Below, piece by piece: positions 1 through 5,472 of a stretch of DNA of 7,079 nt. A program made the translations under genes and the position numbers. Every line of letters begins with the position of its first letter. The stretch's first letter is position 1. The notes below the pieces were generated by a model. It was not told the DNA's origin, did no database searches, and was given only the letters and a program-made list of their open reading frames with translations. The stretch is from Methylomonas sp. (GTDB lineage Bacteria; Pseudomonadota; Gammaproteobacteria; Methylococcales; Methylomonadaceae): NCBI GenBank assembly GCA_028688235.1, contig JAQTYP010000177.1, forward strand, positions 1-7,079, written 5' to 3'.

Positions 1-122
1 ATCAGGAAGCCACGTCGACGGCCTGGATAGCAAACTTGCATCTGCCTCTTGGCGATTTGACCGAATAAGCCTGAAAAAATCATTCCGCCCACGAAAGACG
101 CGAAAATCGCGAAAAGCTTCAA
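1..122 (-). other. possible 5' part of a small minus-strand membrane protein (weak)
   Basis: One minus-strand frame is open from a TGA near 170 to the window edge. From a TTG at 122-120 it reads MKLFAIFASFVGGMIFSGLF, then GQIAKRQMQVCYPGRRRGFL. That is a hydrophobic segment of about 18 residues followed by a basic stretch, as in a membrane anchor or signal peptide. There is no ATG ahead of the hydrophobic segment and no clear ribosome binding site; an internal ATG would start at the second half of the helix. Only about 40 codons are visible and no family is recognised. A competing plus-strand frame (2-148) is also open but reads as low-complexity basic sequence. Coding is a guess based on hydropathy alone. 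Confidence 0.2.
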
Positions 123-254
123 CGGAAAACCGGAATAACAAGCTGATTTAGTGAGTGTATTTCGTGCTTTTCACGAACCGACTGCAGTTTTCAGGATAAC
201 GGAATGTTTTTTTGAGATTTATGTGGGCTTTTCCTATCAATGGCATTTTTTGCA

Positions 255-283
255 TTGAACCCAGCCGGCATTTGCCATATAGT
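255..283 (+). promoter_or_regulatory. sigma70-like promoter for the carbonic anhydrase-SulP operon
   Basis: TTGAAC at 255-260 (4 of 6 matches to the -35 consensus) and TATAGT at 278-283 (5 of 6 to the -10) are separated by exactly 17 bp. Transcription would start near 290 and leave a leader of about 60 nt before the ATG at 353. This is the best-spaced pair I see upstream of the operon. It is predicted by eye, and no operator site is evident around it. Confidence 0.5.
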
Positions 284-352
284 TTCGATTCGCTATCTTA
301 TGCCAACAATCAACCCTTCATGCTGAATTAGCCTAAACCCAAGGAATCAACC

Positions 353-985
<633 letters not shown>

Positions 986-1012
986 CGTTGCCTACAGAAT
1001 CAGGAATCCGAG

Positions 1013-2572
1013 ATGAAATCCCATTTGAAGTATTACGCACTGAACCTGGGCCGCGACATACCTGCCGGCCTTGTCGTATTTTTGGTCGCCCTTCCCCTGT
1101 GCCTGGGCATTGCGCTGGCGTCCGGCGCGCCACTGTTTTCCGGCGTCATCGCCGGCATCATCGGCGGCTTGGTCGTCGCCTGGCTCAGCGGCTCCCATCT
1201 CAGTGTTTCAGGGCCAGCGGCGGGCCTGACCGTCATCGTTTTCAACGCCATCGAAACCCTCGGAAACTTCAGCGCATTTTTGCTGGCCCTGGTGATAGGC
1301 GGCTTTCTGCAAATGATGCTGGGGTTTCTGCGGGCGGGCTTGATCGGGGCTTTTTTCCCATCCGCCGTCATCAAAGGCATGCTGGCGGCCATCGGCATGA
1401 TATTGATCATCAAGCAAACGCCGCACGCCACTGGCTTCGACGCCAGCTATGTCGGCGACGAAAGCTATATGCAGGAAACCGCGCATTCCAGCTTGATCGA
1501 ATTGTTTCAAGCCTTGCACGGCATTTCGCCGGGCGCGACCATCGTCAGCGGCGTTGCGTTGTTGATTTTGATACTCTGGGAAACCCAGTTGTTAAGACGC
1601 CTGACGCTGGTACGGATGATTCCGGGACCTCTGCTGGCCGTCGTGTGGGGCGTGGCTTACAACCTTTGGGCACAGGTCCATGCGCCGGAACTGGCCATAG
1701 GAACCAAACACATGGTTTCGCTACCTGAACTTGGAAGCACCTCCAACTTCCTCGCCCAATTGCGCCTGCCGGATTTCAGTTATTTAACGAATCCCAAGGT
1801 TTACAGCGTCGCGTTGACCATCGCAATCATCGCCAGCCTGGAAACCCTCTTGAGCATCGAGGCCGTGGACAAGCTCGATCCCCACAAACGCATCGCGCCG
1901 ACCAATCGCGAACTCAAAGCCCAAGGCGTGGGCAACATGCTCAGCGGCTTCGTCGGCGGCTTGCCGATTACCGCGGTCATCGTCAGGAGCGCCGCCAATA
2001 TCAACGCCGGCGGCCAAACCCGGATATCCTGTGTCGTCCACGGCTTGCTGCTGCTGGTCAGCGTCGTGTTTTTTGCCCAGTATCTGAACATGATCCCGCT
2101 GGCCTGTCTGGCGGCCATACTGTTGCAGACGGGTTATAAACTCGCCAAGCCGTCGATGCTGTTGGAGTTTTATAACAAAGGCTGGAATCAATTCTTGCCC
2201 TTTATCATTACGGTCGTTGCGATTTTGTTCACCGATTTGCTGGAAGGCATTATCTTCGGCATGACGATCGGTATCTTTTTTGTTTTGAAAGCCAACTTCC
2301 ACGAAGCGATGACATTGACCGCCCACGGCTCGCATTATTTATTGCGTTTGCATAAAGACGTATCCTTCTTGAACAAGGCCTTGCTACGCAAACATCTGAG
2401 CAGCATTCCCGAAGACAGCGAGGTGTTGATCGACGGCAATAAGGCGATCTTCATCGACCACGACATCCTGGAAACCATTGCTGACTTTTTACTGTCGGCG
2501 CCCGACAACCACATTTCCGTAGAAATACAGGGCTTTAGCGTGGAAGATATCGCCCCGAGCACAGGACACTGA
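1013..2572 (+). CDS. SulP (SLC26) family anion permease, probable bicarbonate transporter, with STAS-like tail
   Basis: Inner-membrane secondary transporter of 519 residues. The opening stretch with DIPAGLVVFLVALP (15-28) and SVSGPAAG (64-71) matches the conserved first helices and the TM3 half-helix region of SulP proteins. The second half carries the family signature around SLETLL (275-280), NREL (298-301), GGLPIT (315-320) and RSAANI (325-330). Hydrophobic segments continue to about 425. Residues 440-515 form a short soluble tail resembling a reduced STAS domain (KDVSFLNKALL, then EVLIDGNKAIFID). SulP members carry sulfate, bicarbonate, dicarboxylates or other anions, and sequence alone does not settle the substrate. 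Bicarbonate is inferred from the carbonic anhydrase 27 bp upstream; natural SulP-carbonic anhydrase fusions are known. AGGAA at 1002-1006 lies 6 nt before the ATG. A sulfate role cannot be excluded, but no sulfur genes are nearby. Confidence 0.9.
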   Translation: MKSHLKYYALNLGRDIPAGLVVFLVALPLCLGIALASGAPLFSGVIAGIIGGLVVAWLSGSHLSVSGPAAGLTVIVFNAIETLGNFSAFLLALVIGGFLQMMLGFLRAGLIGAFFPSAVIKGMLAAIGMILIIKQTPHATGFDASYVGDESYMQETAHSSLIELFQALHGISPGATIVSGVALLILILWETQLLRRLTLVRMIPGPLLAVVWGVAYNLWAQVHAPELAIGTKHMVSLPELGSTSNFLAQLRLPDFSYLTNPKVYSVALTIAIIASLETLLSIEAVDKLDPHKRIAPTNRELKAQGVGNMLSGFVGGLPITAVIVRSAANINAGGQTRISCVVHGLLLLVSVVFFAQYLNMIPLACLAAILLQTGYKLAKPSMLLEFYNKGWNQFLPFIITVVAILFTDLLEGIIFGMTIGIFFVLKANFHEAMTLTAHGSHYLLRLHKDVSFLNKALLRKHLSSIPEDSEVLIDGNKAIFIDHDILETIADFLLSAPDNHISVEIQGFSVEDIAPSTGH

Positions 2573-2594
2573 GCCGGCGGCGCAAGGATCGGAT

Positions 2595-2615
2595 CATTCT
2601 CCCTCGAAGAGAATG
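2595..2615 (+). terminator. hairpin after the SulP gene (weak terminator candidate)
   Basis: CATTCTC (2595-2601) and GAGAATG (2609-2615) pair perfectly across a 7-nt loop, 22 nt past the SulP stop. No T-tract follows, so this is at best a weak or Rho-assisted terminator. It could also be an element in the leader of the next gene. Confidence 0.25.
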
Positions 2616-2667
2616 CCATAAGCGCTAAAATGCAGGTTGCGAACGAGAGTATGCAGGAGTTAGCTCA

Positions 2668-3078
2668 ATGGAAACCAGTTGGACAGATCGTAGAAAAGGC
2701 TATCGTTACAAGGGCTTCCTGTTTTCCGAAGACGGTATCAAGGCCAAGGATTATGGCGCAGAATATCGGGAAATGCCTTTTCCGCCGTCCGCGCGCAAGC
2801 GTTTTAATATTTGGCTGGCAGTCGTTCTGTTGTTTACTTTTCCAGGCATTCCCTTGCTGGCCTATTGGGGCTTAAACAAAGACTTGCTCTGGATCGCTGC
2901 GGTCGTTTTGAGCATTGCTTATTGGCTGTACGGCCGCATACACGCATGCCCCCTTTGCGGACGTAAATCGCGCATACTGAAGACCCCGCACATGGGGGCA
3001 CCCGTGCTTTATCTTTGTTCGCATTGCCGGACTTTTTTCGAACATGGCCAAATCGATGGCGGTTGGCCCTGGAAGTGA
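2668..3078 (+). CDS. small membrane protein with two TM helices and a C-terminal zinc-ribbon-like domain
   Basis: I do not recognise a named family. The 136 residues begin with a charged cytoplasm-like segment (1-45, with many K/R/E/D and Y). Two hydrophobic helices follow at about 48-68 and 73-91, joined by a very short turn (LNKD), so both ends should lie on the same side. The tail has C94-P-L-C97 and C117-S-H-C120, a CxxC-19-CxxC spacing typical of a zinc ribbon, with H108, H119 and H126 as further possible ligands. The ATG is chosen because AGGAG at 2655-2659 lies 8 nt upstream. An earlier ATG at 2630 is in another frame and lacks this site. The gene is 95 bp after the SulP stop with a hairpin between, so it is probably a separate unit. 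The cysteines could instead be redox-active, and function is unknown. Confidence 0.8.
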   Translation: METSWTDRRKGYRYKGFLFSEDGIKAKDYGAEYREMPFPPSARKRFNIWLAVVLLFTFPGIPLLAYWGLNKDLLWIAAVVLSIAYWLYGRIHACPLCGRKSRILKTPHMGAPVLYLCSHCRTFFEHGQIDGGWPWK

Positions 3079-3116
3079 TTATCGCGGCGCATATTGCTGG
3101 CCCCCCTGTAAGACTC

Positions 3117-3326
3117 GAATTAGTTGGCGCCTTGATGAATACCCGCGGGCTCATGGAACTCATCGCGCTGAACATCGGCTATGACCTAGGCATCCTGTCG
3201 CCGCGTCTTTTTACGATGTTGGTGATCATGGCGTTGGTGACGACGATGCTGACGGGACCGTTACTGACGTTTTTCGGAAAACAACGGTTTGCGGCAAATA
3301 ATATTAAAGAACCATCATGCGTTTGA
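3117..3326 (+). pseudogene. C-terminal remnant of a CPA2-type cation:proton antiporter
   Basis: The frame reads LELVGALMNTRGLMELIALN and continues IGYDLGILSPRLFTMLVIMA, then LVTTMLTGPLLTFF before a short tail and stop. This is the conserved end of the membrane domain of CPA2 antiporters (Kef/NapA-type monovalent cation:proton exchangers): the GALMNTRGLMEL helix with its conserved R, then the last membrane helix. A full CPA2 membrane domain is about 380-400 residues. Only the last 70 or so codons are here, and the upstream sequence in this frame is just a shadow of the zinc-ribbon gene, so the rest has been deleted or moved. There is no plausible ribosome binding site for an independent product, although an ATG lies at 3135. 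The remnant is still open and well conserved, which suggests a fairly recent loss. Confidence 0.8.
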
Positions 3327-3441
3327 ACGCAACGCTCTGCAAGCAGTGGAGGTTCAAGTGCAAGGAGGTAGGAACCGCATCGGCGCGATAGACTATCCTT
3401 GCTTCGCGCGGCACATTCCATCGGACTTGATCTGATTAGGA

Positions 3442-3482
3442 CCGGCGATAAGGAACTATGATGATGCAGCCCTTATCGCCGG
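3442..3482. terminator. perfect 12-bp inverted repeat, probable terminator at the converging gene ends
   Basis: CCGGCGATAAGG (3442-3453) and CCTTATCGCCGG (3471-3482) are perfect inverted copies with a 17-nt loop. On the plus strand a TTTTTCTT tract starts at 3488, 5 nt after the stem, which fits termination of transcription arriving from the left, possibly originally that of the antiporter gene. On the minus strand the hairpin begins 21 nt after the stop of the sorted-exoprotein gene, preceded by the matching A-tract but followed by little T, so it would be weaker in that direction. It probably works mainly for plus-strand transcription and may shield the minus-strand gene. Confidence 0.6.
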
Positions 3483-3503
3483 AGAAGTTTTTCTTGGCGA
3501 ATA

Positions 3504-4487
3504 TTACGCTTTGGCGGTACGTCTGCGACCGAAAAACGTCATCGCGCCCAATGCCGACAGGAATAAGGGCATCGCCGCCGGAACAGGTACCATGCCTATG
3601 GAAGCCGACGTCATCATCCGGCTTTGCAGGTCGCCGTGCATCGTGGCGAAATCGCAGCCATCCGCGCCGCAATCGGCGTTGTAAATATCGACGCCGTTTT
3701 GAGTATCCGAGACAACCTGGTCACCGGTAAAAGAATAAACCCAGAACATGGCTCTGCCGCCTATGGTCGAGGCCATGATGTCGCCTATCTCTCTCAAGGT
3801 ATCGCCAGGTTCGAGCAGTTGCGCCTCGGCCATCACTAGGCTCGTGAACAATGGGTTGGTTGCCATCAAATCGTCCAGTGATACTGCGGTAGTATCTTCG
3901 GCGCTGACCCCCTGTACCCAGATAGGACGATTACCGTTGTTGGTGACGGTGGCGACCAATTGACTGCCGTTCAATGTCCAGTCCGGAGTAACGATGGCAG
4001 GTTGCTCCACCGGTACAGGCGGTGAGGGCGGCGTGACTGGGACAGTTTGGCCTGCCGCCAAGGTATTGGTGCCGGCGTAATATAATTGGCCGTCGGACGA
4101 ATTTCTGTCCAACCAGTTGTAACTGATATTGCCCGGCGCCTTGTTCAGATGCACGCCGAAATGGGTGATGCCACCGTTTGCAACAGCGGAAGAGTATGAG
4201 CCCGGTTTGTTGCCGTCGTGAACGACGCTGAGGCCGCCGGCAGTGTCGTAACCGTTACCGCAACCGAACGCCGAGTAGCAGTAAGTCGACATCAGATCGC
4301 CTGTGCCCATGCCGCTCAGGTCGACCGCAAAGCCTTCCATCTCCGAGCCGGTATGGTTGTAAACGTCGAAGTTGCCGAGATAGCCGATAATTTGTACGCT
4401 GCCGCTAGCCAGAGCCGCGGAGCTTCCCAACATTAAAGTAAGCGCTAGGCTTCCGACTCGATATTTCCGTTTCAGTATTTGCCTCAT
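3504..4487 (-). CDS. secreted protein with VPxPA/PEP-CTERM-type C-terminal sorting signal
   Basis: Predicted 327-residue exported protein of unknown function. Residues 1-27 form a Sec signal peptide: basic RQILKRKYR, a hydrophobic core, and an ALA cleavage site after A27. The mature part is rich in G, S, T and N. It has one cysteine pair early (C70, C76) and one late (C273, C278), which could form disulfides, and a proline-rich linker at about 148-167 dividing it into two halves. The C-terminus is a classic tripartite sorting tag: VPVPAA (300-305), a hydrophobic helix (about 306-319) and RRR (321-323). This resembles VPLPA/PEP-CTERM signals, which exosortase-type proteases process to release or attach extracellular and matrix proteins. 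No exosortase is in the window. Two ATGs are in tandem (4490 and 4487); GGAGA at 4497-4493 is only 2 nt from the first and 5 nt from the second, so the second is preferred. Confidence 0.85.
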   Translation of the reverse strand: MRQILKRKYRVGSLALTLMLGSSAALASGSVQIIGYLGNFDVYNHTGSEMEGFAVDLSGMGTGDLMSTYCYSAFGCGNGYDTAGGLSVVHDGNKPGSYSSAVANGGITHFGVHLNKAPGNISYNWLDRNSSDGQLYYAGTNTLAAGQTVPVTPPSPPVPVEQPAIVTPDWTLNGSQLVATVTNNGNRPIWVQGVSAEDTTAVSLDDLMATNPLFTSLVMAEAQLLEPGDTLREIGDIMASTIGGRAMFWVYSFTGDQVVSDTQNGVDIYNADCGADGCDFATMHGDLQSRMMTSASIGMVPVPAAMPLFLSALGAMTFFGRRRTAKA

Positions 4488-4492
4488 CATTG

Positions 4493-4497
4493 TCTCC
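4493..4497 (-). promoter_or_regulatory. ribosome binding site deciding between two tandem ATGs
   Basis: GGAGA on the minus strand, within CCTGGAGACAATGATG. Spacing is 2 nt to the ATG at 4490 and 5 nt to the ATG at 4487. Normal spacing favours the downstream ATG, shortening the exoprotein by one methionine. Further upstream a TACAAT resembles a -10 box, but I find no matching -35 at 16-18 bp. Confidence 0.5.
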
Positions 4498-4808
4498 AGG
4501 CGAATTGTATGATTGATTTTGGTTTGCCGACTTATCGATCAAGGGCACACGAGGGGGACCAGTATGCGTTCTGACTACTCCAAGTCGATATTATCCTACC
4601 ATGTACAAGGTAATTTAGGCATCCACAAAAACAGAACAACGGGGCCTAGCTTGAAATCCAACAAGGTCGCGCGAAACCGATACCATGGCAGGGCTTTTAC
4701 GACTCGAATGAGTTGGCTGGACGTCGGTCTAGTGATTTACGCTATTCCGTTGCTTTTAAATGACGAGTGCAAAATGAAAGACCTGTCGCCCCTTACGCCG
4801 TCACAAAC

Positions 4809-4830
4809 CTGCCAAATTTGGCAGTATTTT
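4809..4830 (+). terminator. 16-bp palindrome followed by a T-tract (intrinsic-terminator-like)
   Basis: CTGCCAAATTTGGCAG (4809-4824) is a perfect palindrome, able to fold as a 6-bp stem with an AATT loop, and is followed by TATTTTTT. That is a terminator layout on the plus strand, yet no plus-strand gene clearly ends here. A symmetric site with no loop could equally be a dimeric regulator's operator. Confidence 0.45.
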
Positions 4831-4839
4831 TTGACACGC

Positions 4840-4860
4840 CGGGAATCATTGCGATTCCCG
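4840..4860. repeat. 8-bp stem hairpin
   Basis: CGGGAATC (4840-4847) and GATTCCCG (4853-4860) form a perfect inverted pair around ATTGC. It lies 15 nt after the palindrome at 4809-4824. No T-tract follows. It may be a small dispersed repeat (REP-like) or the second half of a paired terminator; the sequence does not decide. Confidence 0.4.
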
Positions 4861-4990
4861 CCAGCCCAAGATTCAGCCCCTGAAAGCTGCACTCACTAGC
4901 TAGGAAATCGGCGTAATTCTTGCTGCAACTTTTAGAACACAGCGCCGCGGGGGCCTGTTCCGTCATTGCCATACGATTGAGGATGCAGCC

Positions 4991-5161
4991 ATGCCAAGCA
5001 AATTCGACAAAGCAAACCCTTTTAAAAATGCCAAAACCGGCTCACCACTGAATCCAAGCTACCTTTACGACATAGACTTGCTGACCCGGGCCGGTAACTG
5101 GCTAAAACAGGGCGTCCGCGACTGCTCGACTTTTGCCAAAAAGAGTCGGGAATTGCATTAA
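4991..5161 (+). CDS. small hypothetical protein, 56 residues
   Basis: The ORF runs from ATG 4991 to TAA 5159-5161. GAGGA at 4979-4983 sits 7 nt ahead, a near-ideal ribosome binding site, which is the main reason to believe it. The product starts MPSKFDKANPFKNAKTG, continues SPLNPSYLYDIDLLTRAGNW and ends KKSRELH. It is soluble, basic and without signal peptide or membrane helix, with a probable amphipathic helix at about 29-40 and a single cysteine (C45). I recognise no family. The N-terminal half looks like real protein sequence rather than random translation, so it could be a small protein in its own right or the preserved start of a longer gene cut short. An inverted repeat followed by a T-run lies 20 nt after the stop, consistent with a short monocistronic unit. 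Confidence 0.5.
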   Translation: MPSKFDKANPFKNAKTGSPLNPSYLYDIDLLTRAGNWLKQGVRDCSTFAKKSRELH

Positions 5162-5180
5162 TCAGCCTAACGATCATGAA

Positions 5181-5232
5181 TGCGCTACATCTGCCAGGCA
5201 AATGAAAGTAGCGCAGCGGGGCACGATTTTTT
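5181..5232 (+). terminator. inverted repeat and T-run after the 56-residue ORF
   Basis: TGCGCTAC (5181-5188) and GTAGCGCA (5208-5215) pair perfectly. The 19-nt loop itself contains TGCC-A-GGCA. A run of six T begins at 5227, 11 nt beyond the stem, which is further than usual for an intrinsic terminator. It is therefore a plausible but non-standard terminator for the small ORF. Confidence 0.35.
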
Positions 5233-5260
5233 ACTTTTAGGATCTCGCAACCAATAACTT

Positions 5261-5382
5261 CCCCCTTTGAAAAAGGGGGATCGAGGGGGATTTATTAAAA
5301 AATCTCCCCCAACCCCTCGGCAACTGCTCCATGCGTTGCTCTACCTTCTGCATCCATGCAGTCGTCTTTTTCAAAGGGGGGG
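5261..5382. repeat. MITE-like inverted-repeat element, apparently interrupted
   Basis: Terminal inverted repeats of 14 bp match perfectly: CCCCCTTTGAAAAA (5261-5274) against TTTTTCAAAGGGGG (5367-5380). Internally, CGAGGGG (5282-5288) pairs with CCCCTCG (5313-5319), and GGGGGATTT (5285-5293) pairs imperfectly with AAATCTCCCCC. The whole unit could fold into a long hairpin. There is no coding capacity. I recall similar C-run/G-run elements dispersed in gammaproteobacterial and cyanobacterial genomes, but copy number cannot be judged here. No convincing target-site duplication is visible; only TAA occurs near both ends. The right arm is separated from the rest by about 48 bp of unlike composition. 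Confidence 0.7.
5319..5366. repeat. hairpin-rich insert inside the MITE-like element
   Basis: This segment lacks the C-run/G-run character of its surroundings and holds two small inverted repeats: GCAAC (5320-5324) with GTTGC (5335-5339), and CTGCAT-CC-ATGCAG (5348-5361). If it is removed, CCCCTC joins directly to TTTTTCAAAGGGGG, as expected for an uninterrupted element. It is probably a second, REP-like repeat inserted in the first, though it could simply be a natural variant loop. Confidence 0.45.
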
Positions 5383-5383
5383 T

Positions 5384-5395
5384 AATCGTACGATT
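5384..5395. repeat. 12-bp perfect palindrome next to the MITE-like element
   Basis: AATCGTACGATT is self-complementary over 12 bp and begins one base after the G-run ending the repeat element. It could be a protein-binding site or the original target region of the element. There is no further evidence. Confidence 0.3.
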
Positions 5396-5472
5396 CGACA
5401 CAATCCGAATTCCGGAAAATTATTTCTGACGGAGTCCTTAGAGTTAAGACTGGCGGTCAACGCCATGCGGCA

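Larger units (their letters stand above)
4498..4978. other. long intergenic stretch without a convincing gene
   Basis: This is the region upstream of the minus-strand exoprotein gene, carrying its promoter somewhere near 4500-4600. A plus-strand frame from 4513 or 4564 to 4899 is open (the ATG at 4564 has a G-rich stretch before it). Its product looks unlike any family, is rich in rare-looking combinations and runs straight through two hairpins, so I do not call it. Apart from the hairpins at 4809-4860, I see nothing supportable here. Confidence 0.5.

Noticed and set aside
161..177. Hairpin TTCGTG-CTTTT-CACGAA upstream of the carbonic anhydrase
   Set aside because: A six-bp stem with no T-tract on either strand; easily expected by chance in 230 bp of intergenic DNA.
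1784..2335. Minus-strand frame of 183 codons inside the SulP gene
   Set aside because: Antisense shadow rich in Q, D, G and H with no recognisable domain; the plus-strand SulP signature is unambiguous.
4818..4834. Sigma54-type -24/-12 promoter (TGGCA then TTG)
   Set aside because: The spacing is one base too long and the -12 GC is missing; the T-tract better fits a terminator layout.
4513..4899. Plus-strand open frame of 128 codons (or 112 from the ATG at 4564)
   Set aside because: Its product resembles no family, it runs through two perfect hairpins, one with a T-tract, and its composition looks random. The G-rich stretch before 4564 alone is not enough.
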